Positions 7,571 to 15,313 of a stretch of DNA of 64,000 nucleotides are shown in pieces. Both the position numbers and the translations under genes were made by a program. Within the stretch, counting starts at the first letter, position 1; every line of letters starts with the position of its first letter. Source of the stretch: CAZUDO01 sp964618895 (GTDB lineage: Bacteria > Desulfobacterota > Binatia > DP-6); assembly GCA_964618895.1 (NCBI GenBank), contig CAZUDO010000103.1:72031-136030 (forward strand), given 5' to 3'. Under the pieces are notes generated by a model, which did not search any database, was not told the DNA's origin, and worked only from the letters and a program-made list of their open reading frames with translations.

Positions 7571-8974
7571 ATGCGCTCCCCCGTGCTCGGCCTCCTGCTG
7601 CTCGCCCTCGCCGCGCGTCCCGCGTTCCCGGGCGCGATCTTGTACGTGAGCGCCACCGGCGTGAACCCGGGCGGCGGCGACCACCCGCGCATCGACGCAT
7701 ACTGCCTCGACGAGACGAATGGCGGCATCGCGCAGACGCTGGCGTTCCAGTACGAACTCGCTGAATCCGAAGTCGAGCCGCGCCGCGTGCTCGTGCACCC
7801 CACGCTCGGGAACGTACTGTACGTGGCACAGCGGCGGCGCATCTCCGTGTTCCAGATCAGCGACACGGGCAGGCTCACGCCGGCCCCGAACGGCACCATC
7901 CCCGTGCGCGACCCGCGCGACCTCGCCATCTGGGGGAATACACTGTACGCCTCGCTCCACCAGGGGACGATCGTCGGCTTCCAGTTGAACGCCGACGGGA
8001 CCCCGTGCGCCGCGCACGGGCAGGAGTCCGACCAGAAGAACCCCTACACGTACACGACCTGCATCGACAGCGACACGTCCGGCGCCTATCAGGACCTCGC
8101 CATCGACGACGGCGACGGCGACTCCAGCAACGGTGCCCTCGTGTACGTCACCGGCGGCGGCGACTTCGGGCGCATCGACGTGTTCCAGCTCGCCAGCGAC
8201 GGCACGCTGCTCGACGCGTCCGGCGCGCCCCAGGCCTGCGTGTCCGGCCCGCTCCGGCCGTGCGACTCCGCCACCACGACCAGCTCCACCACGACCACGA
8301 GCACCACCGCGACCACGCTCGACAGCACGACCACCACGACCCTGCCGGCACGCGCGCTCTCCCTGCGGCGCGACCTGGCCCGGCCGAAGGCGCTGCAGAT
8401 CAAGAACGGCATCCTGTACGTCGCCGAGAAGTCCCGTAACCGCATCGTCGCCTTCCAGCTGCAACCGAACGGCTTCTGCCAGTGCTCCGATCAGGCGGCC
8501 GACGGCACCGTCGTCTGCAACGACGCCAAGCTGACGACGAACTCGAGCGGGAAGCCCCGCTGTCTCAACGATGCAGGCAAGCTGAAGAAGGACTGGGTGC
8601 AGCCGCTGTTCAGCAAGACCGCCCAGGTCGACCGCTATCAGTCGCTGCTGCTCGTCGGCAGCACCCTGGTCGGGACGCAGTACAACGAAGGGCGTCTGGA
8701 CTCGTATCTCGTGGCAACGGACGGCAAGCTCCCCAAGCGCCCGAAGCGCCGCGGGTCGAAGGATCTCCGTCGCAGCCCGGTGCGAATGGCGGCCTATCCT
8801 GGCCGCACCGATCTGGTCTACGTCGCCGGCGGGATCCTCGATCAGGTGCTGGCGTTCAAGGTGAACGACAAGAAGGGCCTGATCGACCCCCGGCCCTTCA
8901 GCGCGACCCCGGTCGACCGCAACTCCTTCCCCAACGACGCCGCAGTCGCTGTGTTCACTGGGGACTGCCGCTAG
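7571..8974 (+). CDS. Secreted beta-propeller protein with Thr-rich linker
   Basis: The 467-residue protein has a signal peptide (RSPVLGLLLLALAARPAFPG) and repeated blades of lactonase/YncE type (LYVSATG, LYVAQRRRISVFQ, LYASLHQGTIVGFQ, LVYVTGGG, LYVAEKSRNRIVAFQ, LVYVAGGILDQVLAF). About two-thirds in there is a linker of almost pure Thr/Ser (TTTSSTTTTSTTATTLDS followed by TTTTTLP), typically surface-exposed and possibly O-glycosylated. Four or more cysteines lie in the loops. It could be a binding or lactonase-like protein; no catalytic residues are evident. The start ATG has no ribosome site but lies ten bases after TATAAG (7555-7560), suggesting a leaderless transcript. Confidence 0.75.
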   Translation: MRSPVLGLLLLALAARPAFPGAILYVSATGVNPGGGDHPRIDAYCLDETNGGIAQTLAFQYELAESEVEPRRVLVHPTLGNVLYVAQRRRISVFQISDTGRLTPAPNGTIPVRDPRDLAIWGNTLYASLHQGTIVGFQLNADGTPCAAHGQESDQKNPYTYTTCIDSDTSGAYQDLAIDDGDGDSSNGALVYVTGGGDFGRIDVFQLASDGTLLDASGAPQACVSGPLRPCDSATTTSSTTTTSTTATTLDSTTTTTLPARALSLRRDLARPKALQIKNGILYVAEKSRNRIVAFQLQPNGFCQCSDQAADGTVVCNDAKLTTNSSGKPRCLNDAGKLKKDWVQPLFSKTAQVDRYQSLLLVGSTLVGTQYNEGRLDSYLVATDGKLPKRPKRRGSKDLRRSPVRMAAYPGRTDLVYVAGGILDQVLAFKVNDKKGLIDPRPFSATPVDRNSFPNDAAVAVFTGDCR

Positions 8975-8994
8975 GCGGATTTTCTCGCTCGCGG

Positions 8995-9024
8995 TTGCAA
9001 TCCCGGACCGCCATCCCGTAGGTT
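8995..9024 (+). promoter_or_regulatory. Candidate leaderless promoter of the PKD-domain protein
   Basis: TTGCAA (8995-9000), an 18-base spacer and TAGGTT (9019-9024) are followed after eight bases by the ATG at 9033. No Shine-Dalgarno sequence fits between. Confidence 0.4.
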
Positions 9025-9032
9025 CCCGCCGC

Positions 9033-11195
9033 ATGCGTCGCGCTTCGGCTCTGGTGCTGCTCGCGGCAGCGCTCGCGTCCGCCGGTCCCGCGCACGCCAA
9101 GCGGAAGAAAGGGGACCAGCTCCTGCGCGTGGTCGCCCCGGTCGCGCGCCGCACCGCCCCCGCGCATCCGTTCGTCAACGTCATCGTCCGCTTTGCCGCG
9201 GCCGTCGACGGCACCCCCGTCGATCCGGCCACCTTCCGCGCCCGCATCGGCAAGCACCCGCTCGCGCTCACCCCGATCGTCGAGAGCGGACAGACGGTCG
9301 GCATGCGCGGCACCATTGCGCAGGACCTGCTCAAGCTCGGTCCGCGGCGGAACAATCGCCTGCGGCTCGAGGTGCGCACCATGCCGAAGCCGGGCAAGCC
9401 GAAGGGCATCCGCGACGTCGACCGCGTCCGCTTCCGTGCCGTCGAGGCCGCCAACGAGCCCCCGGTCGCACGCCTGCTCACCGGCCGCGACGTGGTGTTC
9501 CCCGACATCGGCACCCCGTTCGACGGCTCGGAGAGCCACGATCCGGAGTCCGACCTGCTCACGTATCACTGGGATTTCGGCAATGGCCAGACGGCGACGG
9601 AGGCCACGCCGCCGCCGCACATCTTCCCGGGCGGCACCAGCAACGTGACCGTCCGCCTCACCGTGAGCGACGGGCAGGCCTCGTCGACCGATCAGGTGGC
9701 GCTCGTCGGCTGCCCGCCGCTCGACCCTGGCAAGACCCCCGGGCGCCTGCAGGTGACCGCCGCGCAGGCGCTCGAGTTCGGGGCCGCGACCACGCCCACC
9801 ACGCGCACCTTCACCGTGACCAACACCGGGGTACCGGGCACGCAGCTCCACCTGCGTCTCGCGATCGAGGGAACGGCCTTCACAGCCGATCCGTCGGACT
9901 TCACGCTCGACTCGGCCGAGAGCGCGCTGGTGACGGTCACGTTCACGCCCGGGGCGGCCGGCCATCAGCAGGGCGACGTGGCGCTGGTGGCATGCGCCGA
10001 GAACCGCGACGTGATCCACCTGCTCGCGCACGGCTACGCCGGCAATGCCCCCGACAACGGGCCCACGTTCGCCGCCGAGCCGGCGTTCTTCAACCTGTTC
10101 GGCGTGGGCGTGTCGCTGTTGCTCCCGAACGGCGATCGGCTGCCGGCCGACAACGTCGTCCACGGCTGCACCGGCACCAACGACGCCTGCCTGGACGACC
10201 GGGACTGTGCCGCCAACGGCGGCACGTGCCTGCTGTCCACCAATCAGCTCCTCGACCCCAACGACCTGTGCGCCGACGGCACCGGCGGGCTCTATCTCCT
10301 GAGCGACGAAGGCACCTTCACCGACCCGACCCCCAACAGCGACACCGAAACCAGCGTCACCATCCTCCGCCTGCAGTACGACGCCAACGGCAACCGCACC
10401 GACGCCGCCATCGTCGGCCGTACCACCAGCGGCACGACGCAGATGGCATGCGACGGAGCGGCCGCCACCGACGCCGGGCGGCTGTTCACCGCCGAGGGCC
10501 GTGCCGTCACGCTCGAGCAGAACTGCTTCCGCGACGAGATCGAGCAGCTGGTCGTCACCCGCAAGGGCAACGGCTCGTCGCCCCCGCCCCTCATGACGCG
10601 CATCGACGCGGTCGCCGGGCAAGATCTGTGCAACGGCGACCTCGATCCCGTGGCCAACCTAGAGGTCACGCGCGACGGGAGCGCCGTGTTCGCCACCCTG
10701 TCCGACAGCGGGCTCTACCAGCTGCGACCGGCGGCACGTTTCATCACGCCCGACATCCTGGGTGGGTTCCAGGTGCACCCCGACGGCAGCCTGATCCACG
10801 TCACAGCCACCGACAACGGCACCACCGGGCTGCTCAGCCTGTACAAGATCTTCCCCGATCAGGCGGCCGATGGGACCCTCCGCCTGGCCGACCTGACCCC
10901 GTGCGCGACGTTCACGATCCCGAACAACCGCACCGTGGGCAGCACGACGCGCACCACGTTCCTCGGCGAGCACTCGTTCGCCGTCGGCCGCAGCGCGGCC
11001 GGCTCGCTCGACGGGATCGTGCTGGTGAGCTTCTTCTCCATCGGCGGACAGCAGCCGGGCCAGGGACAGCCCGCCGTGTTGCCACGCCAGCTCCGCCTGC
11101 AGGGCATGGCGGCGTTCTCGTCGCCGGCGGGGGCCACAGCCTGCCAGGCCCTCGGGCTCATCAACCTGGATCTGGTCGATCAGCTCGCCTTCTGA
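9033..11195 (+). CDS. Large secreted protein with PKD-like and ASH-like beta domains
   Basis: The product is 720 residues. A signal peptide (RRASALVLLAAALASAGPAHA) precedes a beta-rich region. A PKD-type domain at about 145-225 contains FDGSESHDPESDLLTYHWDF and TVRLTVSDGQASS. An Ig-like 'choice-of-anchor'/ASH domain follows at about 240-330 (TRTFTVTNTGVPGTQLHLRL, VTVTFTPGAAGHQQG). The C-terminal 390 residues contain blade-like repeats (GGLYLLSDEG, AVFATLSDSGLYQL) and a Cys-rich loop (CTGTNDACLDDRDCAANGGTC). It is probably extracellular and adhesive or structural. It follows the propeller gene on the same strand but with its own promoter-like sequence. Confidence 0.75.
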   Translation: MRRASALVLLAAALASAGPAHAKRKKGDQLLRVVAPVARRTAPAHPFVNVIVRFAAAVDGTPVDPATFRARIGKHPLALTPIVESGQTVGMRGTIAQDLLKLGPRRNNRLRLEVRTMPKPGKPKGIRDVDRVRFRAVEAANEPPVARLLTGRDVVFPDIGTPFDGSESHDPESDLLTYHWDFGNGQTATEATPPPHIFPGGTSNVTVRLTVSDGQASSTDQVALVGCPPLDPGKTPGRLQVTAAQALEFGAATTPTTRTFTVTNTGVPGTQLHLRLAIEGTAFTADPSDFTLDSAESALVTVTFTPGAAGHQQGDVALVACAENRDVIHLLAHGYAGNAPDNGPTFAAEPAFFNLFGVGVSLLLPNGDRLPADNVVHGCTGTNDACLDDRDCAANGGTCLLSTNQLLDPNDLCADGTGGLYLLSDEGTFTDPTPNSDTETSVTILRLQYDANGNRTDAAIVGRTTSGTTQMACDGAAATDAGRLFTAEGRAVTLEQNCFRDEIEQLVVTRKGNGSSPPPLMTRIDAVAGQDLCNGDLDPVANLEVTRDGSAVFATLSDSGLYQLRPAARFITPDILGGFQVHPDGSLIHVTATDNGTTGLLSLYKIFPDQAADGTLRLADLTPCATFTIPNNRTVGSTTRTTFLGEHSFAVGRSAAGSLDGIVLVSFFSIGGQQPGQGQPAVLPRQLRLQGMAAFSSPAGATACQALGLINLDLVDQLAF

Positions 11196-11240
11196 TCCCG
11201 GACCTTCCGATCCTATGCATGGCGCATGGTCGCGCGCGCC

Positions 11241-11269
11241 TTGCGCGACCACGACCAGGGCTCCATCCT
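11241..11269 (+). promoter_or_regulatory. Candidate leaderless promoter of the Xre pair
   Basis: TTGCGC (11241-11246), 17 bases and CATCCT (11264-11269) are followed after six bases by ATG 11276. It overlaps a short GC-rich dyad, GGTCGCGC/GCGCGACC (11228-11250), that could be an operator for the encoded regulators. Confidence 0.3.
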
Positions 11270-11275
11270 GCCGCC

Positions 11276-11509
11276 ATGCGATCGGCGTCCCCGCGCGTCG
11301 TGAACCGGCTCCCCGCACTGCTCGCCCGCCACGGCGTCACCTGGGGTGAGCTCGGGCGCCGCACGTTCTTGCCGCCCCGTCTCCTGGCGCGCCTGCGCGT
11401 TCCGGCCGCCAACCCCCGTCTGGCGGTGGCCGAGCGCGTCGCCGCCGTCCTCGCGCTGCCGGTGGAAACCCTGTGGCAGCTCGCCCCGCCCCGGCGGCGT
11501 CCGCGATGA
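11276..11509 (+). CDS. Tiny Xre-family helix-turn-helix protein 1
   Basis: The product is 77 residues and consists of little more than one degenerate Cro/C1-type HTH (NRLPALLARHGVTWGELGRR through AVAERVAAVLALPVETLWQL). The recognition helix lacks the usual Ser-x-x-(Ser/Thr) pattern and reads LPPRLLARLRVPAAN. It overlaps the next gene by ATGA, so the two are made together and may form a heterodimer. No toxin, phage or restriction genes are adjacent; the downstream convergent gene is an acetyltransferase. Confidence 0.65.
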   Translation: MRSASPRVVNRLPALLARHGVTWGELGRRTFLPPRLLARLRVPAANPRLAVAERVAAVLALPVETLWQLAPPRRRPR

Positions 11510-11766
11510 CACCGCGCAACCACCTGTCGCGACTGGTCGCCGACCGCGGATGGACCGACCAGGAGCTGGCGCGGCGCTCCGGGCTCGATCGGACCTACGT
11601 CAACCAGGTGAAGAACGGCCGTGCCCTGCCCAGGGTCGCGACGGCGCTCGCACTCGCGCAGGCGCTCGGCGTGCCGGTGGCGACCGCCTTTCCCCCCGGG
11701 TCGGCGGGACGGCGGCGCGCCCCGCGCCGCCCGCGTCACATCATATCGCCGTTCATGAGGACGTAG
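11506..11766 (+). CDS. Tiny Xre-family helix-turn-helix protein 2
   Basis: The product is 86 residues: a well-formed Xre/Cro HTH at residues 5-60 (LSRLVADRGWTDQELARRSG, then LDRTYVNQVKNGRALP and ATALALAQALGVPVATAF) and a basic tail. ATG 11506 overlaps the stop of the preceding Xre gene, giving coupled translation. Its last 31 bases overlap the 3' end of the convergent double-GNAT gene. It is likely a DNA-binding regulator. Unlike its neighbour it keeps the classical motif residues, so it may supply the sequence specificity of the pair. Confidence 0.8.
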   Translation: MTPRNHLSRLVADRGWTDQELARRSGLDRTYVNQVKNGRALPRVATALALAQALGVPVATAFPPGSAGRRRAPRRPRHIISPFMRT

Positions 11767-12647
11767 TTCGGCGGCGGCGCCGTGCCGCCGCCCCGCACCA
11801 TGTACTGACACGCCCGGAACGCCCGGAAGCCGAGCTGCAAGAGCCCGTCGACCACACGGCGATCGCCGGCCGGCACCATGAGACGCAGCACGATCCCGGG
11901 GCCGGCCAGCTCTTCCGCCACGGTGGCCAGCAGCACGAGCAGCGTTTCGGGATCCTCGGCCGACGCCGAGCCCAGGTGGGCGACGCCGTGGGCGCCGATA
12001 CCGAGGGCGTAGCCCGCGACCGTGGTGCCGCGCTCGGCGACCACCGCTCGCCCGCGCTGCAGGTAGGTATCGATGCTCTGCGGGCGCTCGGCACCGAATG
12101 CCCGCGCGTCCCGCGCCACCACGCGTGCCCGGTCAGCGTCCGTGGCCGGGCGCACGCTCACCCCGCTCCCGGAATCCGGCGCCGCGCGCGCGAGGGTGCC
12201 CCGGAGCTCACACTCGAGCACCGGCGCGACCACCCGGAATCCGGTCCGGAGGTACAGCCCGAGCGACGTCGTATTGAAGCTGTCCTGCACCAGCCGGACC
12301 TGCAGCACGCCCGTGCCCGCGGCCTCGATGCAGCGCTCGAGCAGCCGTCGTCCGATGCCCCGCCCCTGCGCCCGGGGCACGACGGCGAGCGGCCCGATGG
12401 TCGCCACCGGCCCGCGCCGGTGCGCCCATCCGAGGCCCACCACCTCGCCCCGCTCCTCGGCCACGATGCCGCCCAGGGGGTCGATGGCGAGCAGGTAGCG
12501 CAGGTAGCTCCGGCTCTCCGTCGGCGATCCGACCGTCGACGGCAGCCCATGCCGGAGCGCCACGTCGTAGAAGGCGACGAAGTTCGCGTCGCCGGCGGCG
12601 TCGAGGTCACGCTCCAGAAAAGCGCGCAGCGTCACGCCGTCGGCCAC
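11736..12647 (-). CDS. Double GNAT acetyltransferase-like protein
   Basis: The product is 303 residues with two GNAT folds in tandem. The N-terminal one (1-145) has the acetyl-CoA pyrophosphate loop RAQGRGIGRRLL and the strand before it (ATIGPLAVVP). The C-terminal one (about 155-300) lacks a clear loop and is probably non-catalytic, as is common in double-GNAT proteins. The substrate is unknown. GTG 12647 starts six bases beyond the end of the upstream lipoprotein gene; GTG 12635 is an alternative. The tight spacing suggests one operon with the SBP56-like gene. The C-terminus contains PPPNYVLMNGDMM. Confidence 0.8.
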   Translation of the reverse strand: MADGVTLRAFLERDLDAAGDANFVAFYDVALRHGLPSTVGSPTESRSYLRYLLAIDPLGGIVAEERGEVVGLGWAHRRGPVATIGPLAVVPRAQGRGIGRRLLERCIEAAGTGVLQVRLVQDSFNTTSLGLYLRTGFRVVAPVLECELRGTLARAAPDSGSGVSVRPATDADRARVVARDARAFGAERPQSIDTYLQRGRAVVAERGTTVAGYALGIGAHGVAHLGSASAEDPETLLVLLATVAEELAGPGIVLRLMVPAGDRRVVDGLLQLGFRAFRACQYMVRGGGTAPPPNYVLMNGDMM

Positions 12648-12652
12648 GGCGA

Positions 12653-13993
12653 TCAGCCCTCGTCGTCCGGGGCCGGCGTGACGAACAGCAGCCCGGCCGG
12701 GCGGGCCGGGCCGGTGTCGCCGTGGGGCCAGTGGATGCGGTTGAAGTCGACCCCCACCTCGCCGGTGAACTCGTCCTGGAAGGCGGTATCGAGCCGGAGC
12801 CGGCCGCTGGCCGGGTCGAGACGCACGATGTACACGCGCCGGTCGCCGTCGCGCGTGTAGCCGGGCACGTCGACCGTGTAGTCGGATACGGCGACGCGCG
12901 TCCCATCGGCGCCCATGGCGAGCGCATGCGGGCCGCCGGCGCGCGGGCGGCTCGCATCGAGCGGGTCGCGGTCGAGACGCACGGAGGCGACCAGCTTCGG
13001 ACGCCAGGGGTCGGTCAAGTCGAGCGAGGCGACGCGATTGGCTCCGCCGAGGGCGGTGACGTAGTAACGGTCGTCCGGGGTGATCGCCGCCCCACCCGGG
13101 AAGCTGTCGGCCCCGAAGTCGAACGCCAGCTTGAAGGCGGGCGTCGGCAGGTGTGTGGAGTCGGAGGCGTACAGGGCACCGCCCTGATCGGTGTTGACGT
13201 AGAGCATCTGCCCCGCATGCGCGAAGCGCGGCACCAGCGGCCCGAGGTTCTCTTCGCCACGCGGACCGGCATCCAGGATGACGGTCTTCTGGAACGCGAG
13301 GCCGCGCAGGCGCCACAGTCCGACGGAGATGCCGGGCATACGGTCACCGTTGACGGTGCCGGCGTAGCCGTGGGCGTTGTTGGTGGTGACGAGGCGATCG
13401 AGCGCGGGCGCGGCGGCGATGCCGAACGGGGCCAGGATGAGCCAGTGCGCCTTCGCATCGGCCGCCGAAATTTCGCGCACGAACTGGCCGTCCGGGGTGA
13501 GCTCGAGCAGGCCCCCCGGCGAGCTGAGCAACTCGCGGGCCTCGCCCCGGTAGCGCGCCGGATCCGCACAGGCGGCGGCCACGTTGCCGTTCGGCAGGCT
13601 GACGTACTCATGCGGCGCCCAGAAGCGGCGCCCGGCCCCGGCCTCGTCGACACGCGCCAGGCGGCCCGTCATCGGGTCGCGCAGATCGAAGACGAAGGTG
13701 CGGTTGGTGAGTACGCCGCTGGCGAACACCCGCCGGTCGTCGCGCTCGGTCGGGTTGAGCCATTGCGGCTCGTTGCCGCGCGAGCGCACCGGGTAGGTCT
13801 GCAGCACGCTGCCGTACGAGGCCGACGTAGGATCGGCGTCGATCACGGCCAGGAAGTCGGAGTGTTGACGATCCGCGTCACCGGCCCACACGATCAGGTA
13901 GGGCTCGCCCGAGAACAGCGCCTCGCTCGACCCGCGCACGCCGCAGCCGGCCACCACCAGCACCCACAACAACCCCATCGCCCAGCCACGCAT
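12653..13993 (-). CDS. SBP56 (selenium-binding protein / methanethiol oxidase)-like lipoprotein
   Basis: The product is 446 residues. A lipoprotein signal (RGWAMGLLWVLVVAGCG) places Cys16 at the modified position. The body is a beta-propeller whose C-terminal third follows SBP56 order: DDRYYVTALGGANRVASLDL, TDPWRPKLVASVRLD, GGPHALAMGADGTRVAVSDY, a Tyr-Pro-Gly-Tyr segment, RVYIVRLDPASGRLRLDTAF and a terminal IHWPHGDTGPARP. In SBP56 relatives the corresponding His/Cys residues bind copper; here HEYVSLPNGN and WPHGD are the candidate ligands. Lipid anchoring of this family is unusual. ATG 13993 has GGGGAGGTGAG immediately upstream. Assignment rests on pattern similarity and is moderate. Confidence 0.6.
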   Translation of the reverse strand: MRGWAMGLLWVLVVAGCGVRGSSEALFSGEPYLIVWAGDADRQHSDFLAVIDADPTSASYGSVLQTYPVRSRGNEPQWLNPTERDDRRVFASGVLTNRTFVFDLRDPMTGRLARVDEAGAGRRFWAPHEYVSLPNGNVAAACADPARYRGEARELLSSPGGLLELTPDGQFVREISAADAKAHWLILAPFGIAAAPALDRLVTTNNAHGYAGTVNGDRMPGISVGLWRLRGLAFQKTVILDAGPRGEENLGPLVPRFAHAGQMLYVNTDQGGALYASDSTHLPTPAFKLAFDFGADSFPGGAAITPDDRYYVTALGGANRVASLDLTDPWRPKLVASVRLDRDPLDASRPRAGGPHALAMGADGTRVAVSDYTVDVPGYTRDGDRRVYIVRLDPASGRLRLDTAFQDEFTGEVGVDFNRIHWPHGDTGPARPAGLLFVTPAPDDEG

Positions 13994-14096
13994 ACTCACC
14001 TCCCCACGCACCCCCGTGGCATTGCTCGCGCTTCTGTACAACCCACCGTCCGGCGTGTCCACCGACGTGCGCGTGCACGTCGGGGCATCGCCGGGC

Positions 14097-14102
14097 TACA
14101 AC
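14097..14102 (+). promoter_or_regulatory. Candidate -10 box of the MFS transporter gene
   Basis: TACAAC ends seven bases before the GTG start at 14110. No Shine-Dalgarno site is present; the -35 region is weak (TGCACG around 14074). Confidence 0.25.
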
Positions 14103-14109
14103 GCCGGCC

Positions 14110-15279
14110 GTGACCGCCGCGCACCGCCGTCTTCTCACCCTGCTCGGCGTGGCGCTCTTCTTCGAAGGCTACGGGCGCTCGCTGGTGACGGTCACGCTGC
14201 CGCACATCGGACGCGATCTGGGCGTGCCGGCCGCCACGCTGTCGTACGCGCTCGCGGTGATCGCCGCCGGCTCCCTCGGCACCCTGGTGCTCGGCCCGTT
14301 GGCCGACCGGACCGGGCGGCGCCGGCTGCTCCTCGCCAGCATCGCGCTCTACTCGCTGCTCGGCGCCGCCACGGCGTCGGCGCATACGTTGCCCGCGCTC
14401 GTCGTCTGGCAGGCGGCGGCGCGCGTGTTCCAGGAGGGAGCGCTCTTCTCGGCCGCGGTCTTGTTGGCCGAGGAGATGCCGGCGGCGCAACGCGCCGAGG
14501 CGCAAGGTATCCTCGGCACCGTCAACGCGTGCGGGTCGGGCACCATGGCGTTCCTGTTCGCCGCCATCGCGCTGGTGCCCGGCGGATGGCGCGGCCTGTG
14601 CCTGCTCACGCTGCTGCCGTTGGTGCTGCTGCCCTTCCTCCGCCGTACCATCCCCGAGACCACCCGCTGGCTCACGCGCGCGCACGCGCGCAGGGAGGCA
14701 CCGCCGCGCCTGGCACGCTCGCGACTCGCCGCCGCCTTGGCCGTGGTCTTTCTCGGCATGGCCTACGACGTGGCCGGCTTCGCCTTCGCGACCTACGTGC
14801 CGATGGAACTGTACGGTTGGTCGGCTACGGAGGCCGGCAGCATGGTGGTGGTGGCAGGCGCGATCGGCCTCCCCGGATGGTGGCTCGGCGGCCGCCTCGC
14901 AGACCGGTACGGCCGGCGCGCGAGCGCCGCCCTCTTCCTGCTCGGCCTCGCCGCCGCGGAGGCCGTGTTCTTCCTCGCCGGCCCGCGCACCCTGTGGCCC
15001 GCCTTCGCCGCCATGGTGTTCTGTCAGGGCGGCAAGACGACCGTCCTCCGCGCCTGGTCGACCGAGCTGTTCCCCACCGCCATCCGCGCCACCACCACCG
15101 GCTGGCTCGCCGCCGGCGCGACGGCCGGCGGCATGACCGGCCTCGCCACCGCCGCCGCCCTCGCCCCGTCCCTGGGCGGCATCGCCCCCGCCCTGGTCGT
15201 GGTCGCCAGCTCCGGGGTGGTCGCCGCCGCCCTGGCCTGGTGCGTTCTCCCGGAGACCCGCGCTCTCGACCTCGAGTAG
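14110..15279 (+). CDS. Major facilitator superfamily transporter
   Basis: The 389-residue inner-membrane protein has about 12 hydrophobic segments. The MFS motif A is present between TM2 and TM3 (GPLADRTGRRR) and repeated in the second half (GGRLADRYGRR), as in a two-fold 12-TM carrier. The amphipathic connection IPETTRWLTRAHARREAPPR marks the central loop. The layout with PETR near residue 380 recalls the sugar/aromatic-acid:H+ symporter branches. Given the nearby TfdB-like hydroxylase it could import an aromatic acid, but that is inference. Translation starts at GTG 14110. It converges on the hydroxylase gene with 34 bases between stops. Confidence 0.88.
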   Translation: MTAAHRRLLTLLGVALFFEGYGRSLVTVTLPHIGRDLGVPAATLSYALAVIAAGSLGTLVLGPLADRTGRRRLLLASIALYSLLGAATASAHTLPALVVWQAAARVFQEGALFSAAVLLAEEMPAAQRAEAQGILGTVNACGSGTMAFLFAAIALVPGGWRGLCLLTLLPLVLLPFLRRTIPETTRWLTRAHARREAPPRLARSRLAAALAVVFLGMAYDVAGFAFATYVPMELYGWSATEAGSMVVVAGAIGLPGWWLGGRLADRYGRRASAALFLLGLAAAEAVFFLAGPRTLWPAFAAMVFCQGGKTTVLRAWSTELFPTAIRATTTGWLAAGATAGGMTGLATAAALAPSLGGIAPALVVVASSGVVAAALAWCVLPETRALDLE

Positions 15280-15313
15280 GCGTGATCTCCGACGCTCAGT
15301 CGGACGTGTCCCG

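Noticed and set aside
8265..8345. Repetitive ACC/ACG triplets that look like a microsatellite or CRISPR-like array
   Set aside because: They are in frame and encode the Thr-rich linker of the propeller protein; there are no spacers and no repeat unit of CRISPR size.
7465..9562. A 1141-codon minus-strand frame extending the THUMP protein upstream through the crotonase and propeller genes
   Set aside because: Only its last 179 codons are protein-like; the rest is antisense to genes with signal peptides and known motifs.
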